A DNA stretch of 64,000 nucleotides. Source: Vibrio zhanjiangensis. Lineage in GTDB: Bacteria; Pseudomonadota; Gammaproteobacteria; Enterobacterales; Vibrionaceae. Positions 54,357-63,125 of the stretch are shown piece by piece. The number at the start of each line of letters is the position of its first letter. Within the stretch, counting starts at the first letter, position 1. The translations under genes were made by a program, and so were the position numbers. The stretch is from assembly GCF_030161235.1 (NCBI RefSeq), contig NZ_BSPW01000067.1, positions 62,001 to 126,000 on the forward strand, in the 5' to 3' direction. Under the pieces are notes generated by a model. It saw nothing but the letters and a program-made list of their open reading frames with translations, was not told the origin of the DNA and did no database searches.

Positions 54357-55298
54357 ATGCCGTTTACAAGCCCAAATATGAATTACCTAAGACGCGTTGA
54401 TCTCAATCACTTAGTAACCTTGCAGGCGTTACTGTCTGAAAAGCATATTTCTCGTGCTGCAATTCGGCTTAGTAAAAGCCAACCTGCCGTGAGTCACTCT
54501 TTAGCTTATCTTAGGAAAACATTTGATGATCCACTGCTTATCCGCCGAGCTGGTAAGTTAGAGCTGACTTCAAAAGCTGAAGAGCTGTTGCAGCCACTAG
54601 AGGAGGCGCTTGCCCAATTAACCACCTTATTTGAACCGCCAGAGTTTTCACCTAAACTTGCAAATCGTACATTCCGGATTGCTATGTCAGACTACGGTTC
54701 GAAAGTGGTTCTACCCAATTTGCTGTCTCAAATCCGCGTATTGGCTCCTGACATAAAGTTTGTTGTAAAACAAGGCAGTCAAGAGTCAATGATCGCCAGT
54801 GTCATGGACGGTGAATCTGATATTGCATTTGGGGTGTTTCCCGAAATAGGTACTGAATTACAAGCCGAAACATTATTTGAAGAAGAGTTCATTTGCGTTG
54901 CCGACAGGTCTACAATCCCCGAGTGCGGATATTTGAGTTTATCTACTTGGTTATCTCGTTTTCATTTGCTCGTTGCGCTCAAAGAGGGGATTGATAATGA
55001 AATTGACAACTCTCTTAGCAAGATAGGACATCGACGTAATATTAGTTTGGTTTTACCGCATTATGGGATTGCAAGTGAGCTTGTTAAAGGGACGGACTTG
55101 ATATTAACGGTAGCCAAGAGAGCGATCGATACTTTGGAAAAACACCCCGAACTCGTTACGTTTAATCCGCCATTTCATATTGATTCGTTCAAATTTGATG
55201 CGGTTTGGCATAGAAGAAAAGCAACGGATCTTGGCCATATATGGTTGAGAAAAATGATTTACCAATCTCTGTCGGTCAATGTCAAGGTGGGTTGTTAG
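54357..55298 (+). CDS. LysR family transcriptional regulator
   Basis: A 313-residue protein. It has the winged HTH DLNHLVTLQALLSEKHISRA with AIRLSKSQPAVSHSLAYLRK, then 'TFDDPLLIRRAGKLELTSKA', typical of the NodD/LinR-like LysR group. The effector domain begins FRIAMSDYGSKVVLPNLLSQ. It lies upstream of cysteine dioxygenase on the same strand (131-base gap). The target may be the nitroreductase upstream or the dioxygenase downstream; neither is in the usual divergent position, so this is open. A second ATG at 54378 is possible. Confidence 0.92.
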   Translation: MPFTSPNMNYLRRVDLNHLVTLQALLSEKHISRAAIRLSKSQPAVSHSLAYLRKTFDDPLLIRRAGKLELTSKAEELLQPLEEALAQLTTLFEPPEFSPKLANRTFRIAMSDYGSKVVLPNLLSQIRVLAPDIKFVVKQGSQESMIASVMDGESDIAFGVFPEIGTELQAETLFEEEFICVADRSTIPECGYLSLSTWLSRFHLLVALKEGIDNEIDNSLSKIGHRRNISLVLPHYGIASELVKGTDLILTVAKRAIDTLEKHPELVTFNPPFHIDSFKFDAVWHRRKATDLGHIWLRKMIYQSLSVNVKVGC

Positions 55299-55429
55299 CT
55301 GAGTTTCTGATTGGAATTGATCTTGATATTAGTTACGTATTAATTGTGACTCAAATCTTTTATTGAGACTGTTCTATGACACTTTTTGTATTTTTGTCTG
55401 TCTATTGAATCATCATCTAGTCAAAATAA

Positions 55430-56047
55430 ATGAAAAACGATAGGGAGAGTAATTTGCGACATTCAGAAACAGTAGCCTCACAGGGGCCCGCACTCATTAC
55501 CTTGTTTGATAGTGATTTTGGACTAAGTTATCAGTCACTTATTGAGCAAGTTGCACTTATCGATAAACCCCTTCCGCTTGCAACAATCCGCTTTATTCTT
55601 GAAAGTGTGGATATTAAAGACGAAGAAATTAAATCATTGGCAAGCTTTGAGAAAGACAGTTACTGCCGTAAACGTCTGTTCAAAAATCAGCATTGTGAAG
55701 TCCTGATATTAAGTTGGTTGAATGGCCAAAGAAGTAAAATTCATGATCATATGGATACAGCTTGTGGGGTTCGTGTCTTAGAAGGAGAGGCGACTGAAAC
55801 CGTATTTGATACTGCCGAGAACGGTTATATCTATGCTGTTCAATCGACACACTACCCCAAGGGAACGGTGACCGTCAGTCAGGACAACGATATTCACCAG
55901 ATTTCTAATCTGCAGGCCGATGACAAGCCTTTGGTAACTTTACATGTTTATTCGCCACCCTTAAGTCAGTTTCATTTATACCAGCTCGAAAAAGGCCAGC
56001 CTGAGTTACTTGTCTTACAACAAGATACCTGGTTTTATGAAATTTGA
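55430..56047 (+). CDS. Cysteine dioxygenase family protein
   Basis: A 205-residue cupin. The iron-binding motif RSKIHDHMDTACGVRVLEGE carries two His ligands, and VSQDNDIHQISNLQADD the third. These match bacterial cysteine dioxygenases, which oxidise cysteine to cysteine sulfinate. The annotated ATG at 55430 has no ribosome site; an in-frame TTG at 55454 lies just behind AGGGAGAG and may be the true start. It stands between a LysR regulator and an ABC exporter, each with its own gap. Confidence 0.9.
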   Translation: MKNDRESNLRHSETVASQGPALITLFDSDFGLSYQSLIEQVALIDKPLPLATIRFILESVDIKDEEIKSLASFEKDSYCRKRLFKNQHCEVLILSWLNGQRSKIHDHMDTACGVRVLEGEATETVFDTAENGYIYAVQSTHYPKGTVTVSQDNDIHQISNLQADDKPLVTLHVYSPPLSQFHLYQLEKGQPELLVLQQDTWFYEI

Positions 56048-56124
56048 CGTTTTATGAATGATAGAAAGGCGCCAACGCCTCCCTAAGGTTATCATTCATA
56101 ATTCAATATTGACTAGGCGGTATT

Positions 56125-57945
56125 ATGCCAAGCGCTCAAAAACATGATGAAAATGTATCTTCTCATCTCCCGTTGAAAAATGTCTCTTTAACTGAGCGCC
56201 GCTCTCTGCATGTGTTAGGGAAGCTAATGTGTTTTGTCCGTCCATATCGGTGGCAGATGGTAGCCGCTCTATTTGCTCTGGTGCTGACGGCATGTCTTAC
56301 TTTGTCAGTTGGACAGGGCATTCGTATCTTAATTGATCAAGGGTTTACTCAGCAATCTGGTGAAGCCCTTAATCGTGCCATTGGTTTTATTTTATTCATC
56401 ACAGTATTGATCTCTATCGGCACATTTTTTCGCTTTTATTTGGTGTCGAGCGTCGGAGAAAGAGTGAGTGCTGATATTCGTCTTGCGGTTTTTAACCACG
56501 TCATCACCTTACATCCTAGTTATTTTGAAACCAATGGAAGCGGTGACATTATGGCTCGAATCACCACAGACACAACCTTGTTACAAAGTATTATTGGTTC
56601 GTCACTGTCTATGGCGATGCGCAGCGCACTAATGTGTTGTGGGGCCATCGTTATGTTATTCGCAACCAATATAAAGCTTAGTGTCATTGTTTTAGTCTCT
56701 GTTCCAATAATTTTATTACCACTTTTAATCTACGGCCGGCGAGTAAGAAAGCTTTCTCGTCAAAGCCAAGATTCAGTTGCTGACGTTGGCAGCTATGCAG
56801 GAGAAGCAATCGAGCAAATTAAGACAGTTCAAAGCTATACTCGGCAGGCTCTTGAAATCGATGCTTTTGCAGTTGAAGTTGAAAAGGCGTTTGATATTGG
56901 TTGTAAAAGGGTTAGGCAAAGAGCAAGCCTTATCGCTGGCGTCATTTTAATTGTGTTTAGTGCCATTGCTGGAATGCTTTGGGTAGGAGGTAATGATGTT
57001 ATCAATGGCACTCTATCTGGTGGTGATTTAGGGGCATTTGTTTTCTATGCCATCGTTGTTGCTTCATCTTTAGCTACTATATCTGAAGTAATGGGTGAGC
57101 TTCAAAGAGCGGTCGGAGCGAGCGAAAGATTACTTGAAATTCTAGAGGTGGAAAATGATATTGCGGCACCTCAAATCTCTCCTATTGAAGTTAACGCTCT
57201 ATCAGGCGAACTTAGGTTTGACAATGTGACGTTTTGTTATCCATCTCGACCAGAACACCCCGCCATTGACAGACTGACTCTTACCGTTCCCAAAGGCAAA
57301 GTGGTCGCACTTGTGGGGCATTCAGGTGCAGGGAAAACAACCTTATTTGAGTTGCTACAAAGATTTTATGACCCTCAGCAAGGACGTGTACTATTGGGTG
57401 AAGTGGATATACGAGATCTAGAAATTAATGAGTTGCGTGGACGAATGGCATTAGTCCCACAGCAACCGACACTATTTAGTCGCGATGTGTTTTACAATAT
57501 TCGCTACGGTAAGCCTGATGCGACTGAAGAAGAGGTGATAGCCGCAGCAAAAAAAGCTCATGCGCACGACTTTATTGTAAAATTACCTCAGGGTTACCGT
57601 AGCTTTCTTGGCGAAAAAGGAACGCGGCTCTCCGGTGGTCAACGCCAGCGCATTGCCATCGCGAGGGCAATTTTAAAAGACCCAGATATTTTACTACTTG
57701 ATGAAGCAACAAGCGCTTTGGATAGTGAAAGTGAATATTATGTTCAACAGGCTCTGGATGCATTAATGCACAACCGGACAACCGTCATAATTGCGCATCG
57801 CTTATCTACCATCCAACATGCCGCTCAGATTGCTGTGTTGGATCACGGGCACTTAATTGACATTGGCGAACACCAACAACTATTGCAGCGTTGTGAATTG
57901 TACCAAAGGCTGGTGACATTGCAGTTTAGTCCCAGTCGCGATTAA
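56125..57945 (+). CDS. ABC exporter, fused membrane and ATPase domains (MsbA/BmrA type)
   Basis: A 606-residue half-transporter. The membrane domain spans ~40-340 with six segments (MVAALFALVLTACLTLSVGQ, ALMCCGAIVMLFATNIKLSV), then the ATPase: Walker A ALVGHSGAGKTTLFELL, Q-loop ALVPQQPTLFSRDV, signature RLSGGQRQRIAIARAIL, Walker B ILLLDEATSALDSESE and H-loop IAHRLSTIQHA. It is a homodimeric inner-membrane exporter of lipids, drugs or peptides. The stop overlaps the end of the convergent YdcF-type gene by 4 bases. No peptidase (C39) domain is present, so it is not a bacteriocin maturing exporter. Confidence 0.94.
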   Translation: MPSAQKHDENVSSHLPLKNVSLTERRSLHVLGKLMCFVRPYRWQMVAALFALVLTACLTLSVGQGIRILIDQGFTQQSGEALNRAIGFILFITVLISIGTFFRFYLVSSVGERVSADIRLAVFNHVITLHPSYFETNGSGDIMARITTDTTLLQSIIGSSLSMAMRSALMCCGAIVMLFATNIKLSVIVLVSVPIILLPLLIYGRRVRKLSRQSQDSVADVGSYAGEAIEQIKTVQSYTRQALEIDAFAVEVEKAFDIGCKRVRQRASLIAGVILIVFSAIAGMLWVGGNDVINGTLSGGDLGAFVFYAIVVASSLATISEVMGELQRAVGASERLLEILEVENDIAAPQISPIEVNALSGELRFDNVTFCYPSRPEHPAIDRLTLTVPKGKVVALVGHSGAGKTTLFELLQRFYDPQQGRVLLGEVDIRDLEINELRGRMALVPQQPTLFSRDVFYNIRYGKPDATEEEVIAAAKKAHAHDFIVKLPQGYRSFLGEKGTRLSGGQRQRIAIARAILKDPDILLLDEATSALDSESEYYVQQALDALMHNRTTVIIAHRLSTIQHAAQIAVLDHGHLIDIGEHQQLLQRCELYQRLVTLQFSPSRD

Positions 57946-58704
57946 ACATCCCCAGATTGCTCTTGTGTCGCATTCCACTCCATAAAGTTGTAAATGTAGT
58001 AGCGAAGTACTCCCATATATTCGTGCAATGCAAAGTCAGTGGCTGCGAAGTTGTACCATAGTGGTATGAGTGAATATTTGGCGTCCATATAATCTGCTCT
58101 TATTGGCAGCGTGTTAATACCAAAATGGCTAAAGTAAAGCTGACTACGCTTCATGTGCAAACCCGAAGAGACGAGTACGACTGTATCAGCTTGCTGCTGA
58201 TTGATCAGTACGGACGTGAATTGAGCATTTTTCCAAGTATTGACGCTGTCTGCCTCTAACACAATGTCTTTTGAGGGAATATTAAGCCTGAGCAGCTCTT
58301 TTTGGTAGATATCTGCTTCAGTTACTCCATTGCCTTGGGCATCACCACCGCTAATGATAATTTTGCATATCGATTCTATTTTGGCACAATCATAGTATTG
58401 TGCTGCCGACTCATGTATCCGTCCAAATGAAAAGAATGTTGGCTCAAAACTATTGTTTGCTTCAATAAACTGAGTGCCAGCACCAAGTAGAACAATCGCG
58501 TTACTGCCAGACCAATGCACCTCGTTTTTTCCCTCATATTGTGTTTGCAAATTGTTCAACAGATAGCCTGGAATAATGCCTGTACCTATGAGAACAAACA
58601 ACATGGTAAACACGGTTAGTGAAAAATGTAGGCTTTTTTTCCCATTTAAGCATCTTGGCTGTGATTGTGAATAACAGTAATAAAAGGAGTGTTATAAAAC
58701 TCAT
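57942..58704 (-). pseudogene. YdcF/ElyC-family (DUF218) gene split by a frameshift in an A7 run
   Basis: The conserved DUF218 part is open from 58613 (GTG) down to 57942: NAIVLLGAGTQFIEANNSFE, CKIIISGGDAQGNGVTEADI, VLEADSVNTWKNAQFTSVLI and VVLVSSGLHMKRSQLYFSHF. The expected N-terminal membrane part is in another frame, SFITLLLLLLFTITAKMLKW and EKK from ATG 58704. The two join exactly if one A is dropped from the run of seven A (58632-58638): ...KWEKSLHFSLTVFTML... This restores a ~254-residue, two-segment protein of the usual YdcF size. It is a sequencing error, a real mutation or slippage. A start at 58797 is also possible. Confidence 0.7.
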
Positions 58705-58797
58705 AAATATCTTTCGACCTAATAATGGGTAAGTTACGGAGAAATTGTCAGTTCCAAGGAGTATACGTGAACCTATTTGTTTGGCGTATTTATGCAT

Positions 58798-59090
58798 TGT
58801 AATTCTATTATAAAAATAACTAATATATTGAGTGTTTAAATAATTTCTTCTTTTTTATCAATAACTAATATGCAAGGTATCTTTGCTTCCAAAAATAAAA
58901 AAACCACAAAGATTTTATGTTATTTACTGGTTCTATTGATCTTGGTCGTAATTCGAATGATTAATGTGCATTAAAATGCATTTGTGGAAGTTTGTACAAG
59001 GAGTGTGCATCGATGGTGTATTGGATAGGTTAGGTTAAATATTGCTTTTTTAAATATCTATCCACCGTCATAACGACAAATCTACAAGAG
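58798..59090. other. AT-rich promoter region of the protease/toxin operon
   Basis: 293 bases between divergent genes, AT-rich, with no inverted repeat of note. The next ATG (59091) is preceded by AAGAGGTGGAG. Confidence 0.45.
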
Positions 59091-60692
59091 GTGGAGATGA
59101 GAGGATCATTGGTATTTTTGCTGTTTTTCTATTCGTTATTTACATCGGGAGCCTTGTACTATGGACCTCCAGATGGTAAAAAAATCATTGATGTTGGGGA
59201 TGCTAGAGGCTACTTGTTTAAGATCGAGAAAGGGATCTATGTGCAAAGCACATCACACGAGTATATCTCCAGTATTAATAACCTAGTAGAGCAAATCAAA
59301 AGTACGCCAAGTGGTAGAGCGTTACTTAATCAGGTGTCACACTATCAGCCGTTATCGTTACCCAATCAAACAAGAGCACTGCCTTATCCCAAGTCCTTAG
59401 CGGATGAGAGTGTGCTGAAGAAAATTCATGTGGTGATCAGCGAGGCTACCGCAGATAAAAACTTCGTCACTGAGCCTTTAATCGCAGATGTGTCTCATAT
59501 CGGGCATCAATCCAACGGGCTTGGTGTGCCTGCTCGCATTTATTTTGATCCCAGTTCAGAAGCTCTAATACCGGGCACAACGGAATCGATTAAGCCAGCC
59601 GTTGCTTTGGGTCATGAATTGGTACATGCGCGAGACTATCTTTCAGGAGGGCTGCCCACAGGCACTCGAACAGTATCACATATTGCACCTGTAGATGGTG
59701 TTGATGAGCAAGGACTTGCCTTTCGCAAAGGTGAACGGGTGGAATTTCAGCTAGCACGTAAGGAATTTGAAGCAACGGGAGTGGCTTATCGAAACAAAGA
59801 CCACACGGCTGACATTAAAACTCCAACGGTGACTCGCCAACGCTCGATTGAGCGTCGAGAAAGTTATGGTGAACTTTGGTATCAAGCGAAGAAGCAAGGA
59901 AGTGTTTCTAGATCTGAGTATAAGGAAGTGAAAACCAACCTTGCTTTACTTAAAAAAGAAAAACCAGTGACCGAATACCACTTGGCTAAAGAGCTTGGAG
60001 CTCCAAGTAGAGATATGTACTGGCCTGGCCATATGATTTCCTATGAGCATGTTGATTCACCGGCATTATCGAGCAAAAGTACCTCAATGATTCGCCGTCG
60101 GCCGGGGAAACTCAGCGCTTTGGCGGAGCGCACTCATACCACGACCTCGTATTTGGATAAATCTGAAAATCCCCTAGTTGTTATGAGTTCCAGCGTATTC
60201 GGCGATCATGGCCGTAGTCCTAAGATCAATCGAGAAACAAAAAATGTGATAGATATTGCGCTGGCAACCGACAGCGATATTGTGATTCTCGCTGGGGATG
60301 AGTTTAGACAATTTTCCTATGGCAAAAGAAGGTTTATTCAAGAACTGCAACAAAAAGCGATTGCAAGTGCTTTGAACGATCCAGATGTTAAAGTTAAGTT
60401 TATTTCCATTGAGGTTGGTGAAGTTACGGGTGAAGGAATCACCAGTCTTAATCAAGCCGCTAACATTGCATTTTTTGCTCCAAATAATGAAGTAAATGCA
60501 CTGAGATTCGCTCAACATATTTCAGACCAAGGCACGTCGATAATGATCAATCATACCAGCGAACTTGCCACACAAGCGGTCATTAATCCTTTTCAAATGA
60601 AACAAGCATGGGCGGATCTGGCATTAAAGCAAGACGTAACCCTTATGGCAGAAAGGCCAGTTTCCCAACTTACGAAATGTTGGAGTTTGTAA
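59091..60692 (+). CDS. Secreted M91 (NleD)-like zinc metalloprotease
   Basis: A 533-residue protein with a signal peptide (GSLVFLLFFYSLFTSGA). The M91-type domain spans ~95-240: RIYFDPSSEALIPGTTES, then VALGHELVHARDYLSGGLPT (HELVH at 175-179), and RKEFEATGVAYRNK with the likely third ligand at Glu225 or Glu227. NleD-type enzymes are type III effectors that cut host JNK/p38 kinases; here the protein carries its own Sec signal. The C-terminal ~200 residues (NPLVVMSSSVFGDHGRSPKI, ATDSDIVILAGDEFRQFSYG) are not recognised. It is translationally coupled (TAATG) to the next gene. Confidence 0.75.
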   Translation: MEMRGSLVFLLFFYSLFTSGALYYGPPDGKKIIDVGDARGYLFKIEKGIYVQSTSHEYISSINNLVEQIKSTPSGRALLNQVSHYQPLSLPNQTRALPYPKSLADESVLKKIHVVISEATADKNFVTEPLIADVSHIGHQSNGLGVPARIYFDPSSEALIPGTTESIKPAVALGHELVHARDYLSGGLPTGTRTVSHIAPVDGVDEQGLAFRKGERVEFQLARKEFEATGVAYRNKDHTADIKTPTVTRQRSIERRESYGELWYQAKKQGSVSRSEYKEVKTNLALLKKEKPVTEYHLAKELGAPSRDMYWPGHMISYEHVDSPALSSKSTSMIRRRPGKLSALAERTHTTTSYLDKSENPLVVMSSSVFGDHGRSPKINRETKNVIDIALATDSDIVILAGDEFRQFSYGKRRFIQELQQKAIASALNDPDVKVKFISIEVGEVTGEGITSLNQAANIAFFAPNNEVNALRFAQHISDQGTSIMINHTSELATQAVINPFQMKQAWADLALKQDVTLMAERPVSQLTKCWSL

Positions 60693-62812
60693 TGAAATTT
60701 GCTCACTATTTAGCTTTGATGATGTCATTGTTTACGTGTGGTACGCAAGCTCAGCAAATGTGTGATGTGCTGACAAGTCAGCTAGAACAGGAGGAAGCTT
60801 GGCTTACTCGACTTGATACTGAGTTCTCGTCAAGTATACAAAATGCTCAGTCGCTTGCCGCGATTGAGCAAATACCGAGTCTCGTTTTTCCAGAAGAGAA
60901 TGCTTCTTTGAAAGCCCAAGCATGGTCGGGCCTCGCGTTAGCCATTGAGGATAGTTCACCGTCTTCAGGTAGTGCGTCAGGAACGAGACAAAAGCAATTT
61001 CAGCGTTTGGCACAGCGAACACTAAGTCGGCAAATGTTGACTGGCATTGCCGAAGGTTTATCGGTCGGTCTTGATGTTATCACTTTAATTCCATGGTATG
61101 ACAGATTGGTTCGAACCATGTGGGATGATTCAGCGACAGCTTTGGATAGATTGTCAGTCACGTTAGAGCCGATACCATTTATCGGATTCGCCGTGAGTTA
61201 CTATGATACATTGTCTCACATGGACAGTCCTCAAAAGCGATTGGAACAGTTTGCTGAATTAGGACACTATACCTATGTCAATGAAGATCCTGAAGTGCTC
61301 ATCAACAGGGCATCAGCAAATCATATCTATCAGCAATATTTACAACTGAAAAATCACACCAATGAGCTAGCGAAAAGAATAATTGGTGTTCAAATGCTGC
61401 ACTTTGATGCAACCTTCAGTGCGAAGGTTTTAGAGATAGAGAAAGTGTTAGATGAGACTTTTGCTGAGATGGATACAGAATATGTGCATCTTATGCTTAA
61501 TCGTTATAACTCAGCGCCCCAGCTTACCCATCCTTTTGGTGAAAGAGCCTGTGCTGACCAGCGACAAGTGGTTGAAAATAAACTGCATGCAGAAGTGGAT
61601 GCGGATTTGATAGAAATTAAACAGCTAAGGGAATGTGTCTACCAAGCTCTAATCCACAATTTAATGGTGATTGGGGTTGGAAGAAGCAATATAAATGAGC
61701 AAGCTAGAAGTGAGTTTTTTTCGTTTAAGCGAAAAATGGTTGATCAAGCCATGGAGCATATTTCGAGTTGGAGAAAGGCTTTACTTAATATGCAGCAAAC
61801 CGCGATAGATGATGCCATTGCCTCTGTTATTGCCAGTGATGATCTTATTCGCTATCAGCGACAATTGTATGAAAGAGCTAAAGCTATTGCAATTAACAAC
61901 TTTTCTCTACAGATAATGCAGCGTCCTGCTACAGCAACGGAGCTTGAGACGGGGCGTTTTTTGATTAATGAAGGTGAAATTATCTGTGGTTTATATAGCT
62001 GTCAGGTGTATGAGGGCAGTGAAGTGTGGTTTGATGAAACAAAGGACCCCTTACTGCAAAAGCTAAACCAGCCCTTGCTGACCTTGGATACCGAGCAGTA
62101 TCTCTCTCAGCATTTTGAGCATGCTTGGTCTGAGGTTGAGCTTGATGAACCTTATATCAATCTTTGGACTCAGTGGCAGCGCAGGACTGAGGAGCGCTTT
62201 TTCGCTTTACCTTACTTGGGAAACCCTTCATTACAAGTGATCGAAAAAGAGATGCCTCTACTTATCGACGTTGTTGAACGTATTCCGCAAACATTGAATG
62301 CGAGTCAGGCTTTACCCTATATGTATCAAGCAATACGACAGACTATTTCCAGCATGGATACTCACAAAGCGTGGGCAATGTTGGGAGACTTTGTTTTTCG
62401 CTTTCAATACGAATTACGTCAGCAGCAAAGAATGCACCATTTACCTCTGTCGTGGCAACAACGTATCTGGCCAGATTCTGCACATGGTCCATTGTTTAAC
62501 GCCTATTTAAGTAAGCCATATTGGTATTTGTCCTCTAAATCTTGGGCACAAAGCTTACCCCATTTTGATGAGCGTTTCCCCGTTGATTGGTTTTTGCAAA
62601 TGGGCCAAGGTCACCAAACTTATCTTACGGAATCTGTAGGTCCAGATGTCTATCTCAGTGACAAATACTGGCACGATGTCAGTGCCCAGTTATACGCTGT
62701 TCTCAATATTCCAGCAATGCGGTGGAGGCCCTTTGAACATTTGGTTCTGATGGATATTTGGTCTCAAGTGGTCGAAAATGAGGCCTTAATCTCAGCTAGC
62801 CGACTGCAGTAA
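60692..62812 (+). CDS. Large secreted protein of unknown family, partner of the M91-like protease
   Basis: A 706-residue protein. The ATG at 60692 overlaps the preceding stop (TAATG) behind TGGAG. Signal peptide: KFAHYLALMMSLFTCGTQA. A hydrophobic, proline-containing hairpin-like region at ~116-175 (GIAEGLSVGLDVITLIPWYD, VTLEPIPFIGFAVSYYDTLS) recalls the membrane-inserting segments of intracellularly acting bacterial toxins. The rest is mostly helical, with paired cysteines (CADQ, LRECVY, ICGLYSC). I know of no family match. With its coupled protease gene it could be the delivery half of a two-part toxin (inference). Confidence 0.65.
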   Translation: MKFAHYLALMMSLFTCGTQAQQMCDVLTSQLEQEEAWLTRLDTEFSSSIQNAQSLAAIEQIPSLVFPEENASLKAQAWSGLALAIEDSSPSSGSASGTRQKQFQRLAQRTLSRQMLTGIAEGLSVGLDVITLIPWYDRLVRTMWDDSATALDRLSVTLEPIPFIGFAVSYYDTLSHMDSPQKRLEQFAELGHYTYVNEDPEVLINRASANHIYQQYLQLKNHTNELAKRIIGVQMLHFDATFSAKVLEIEKVLDETFAEMDTEYVHLMLNRYNSAPQLTHPFGERACADQRQVVENKLHAEVDADLIEIKQLRECVYQALIHNLMVIGVGRSNINEQARSEFFSFKRKMVDQAMEHISSWRKALLNMQQTAIDDAIASVIASDDLIRYQRQLYERAKAIAINNFSLQIMQRPATATELETGRFLINEGEIICGLYSCQVYEGSEVWFDETKDPLLQKLNQPLLTLDTEQYLSQHFEHAWSEVELDEPYINLWTQWQRRTEERFFALPYLGNPSLQVIEKEMPLLIDVVERIPQTLNASQALPYMYQAIRQTISSMDTHKAWAMLGDFVFRFQYELRQQQRMHHLPLSWQQRIWPDSAHGPLFNAYLSKPYWYLSSKSWAQSLPHFDERFPVDWFLQMGQGHQTYLTESVGPDVYLSDKYWHDVSAQLYAVLNIPAMRWRPFEHLVLMDIWSQVVENEALISASRLQ

Positions 62813-62995
62813 GCCTTATCATTGCACTGATGTTTGCGGTAGTCGATGAGCACCTAGCTTGTCAGCTAAACAATCATATCCCTTGGTTCTAAATGAATAA
62901 CATCAGCTTGGCTCCCAAACTTAGTTGGCTGACATCGCACTTTTTTCATAAACTTAAATGTGCAAAGAATAATAATGTCAATAATGTGAGGCGCT

Positions 62996-63124
62996 ATGTC
63001 TAAAGGGGCGATGATAATTTGGGGAGCGGTAGCAGTATGGTTAGTCTCTATCGCTCTCTATTTCAATTACATTGAAATGCAAAGTACGGTACCTATCATT
63101 CATGAGTTCCACTTGGAGGACTAA
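62996..63124 (+). CDS. Small single-span membrane protein before the sensor kinase
   Basis: A 42-residue protein: a basic start (MSKG), one membrane segment (AMIIWGAVAVWLVSIALYF) and a polar acidic tail ending in HLED. The ATG follows GTGAGGCGCT. Its stop is 1 base before the GTG of the histidine kinase, and the GGAGG ribosome site of the kinase lies inside its last codons, so the two are coupled. It may be a regulator or accessory of the kinase (inference). Confidence 0.6.
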   Translation: MSKGAMIIWGAVAVWLVSIALYFNYIEMQSTVPIIHEFHLED

Positions 63125-63125
63125 C

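Noticed and set aside
56125..57945. Bacteriocin exporter linked to the nearby genes
   Set aside because: No C39 peptidase domain, no precursor peptide with a double-glycine leader and no accessory HlyD-type gene.
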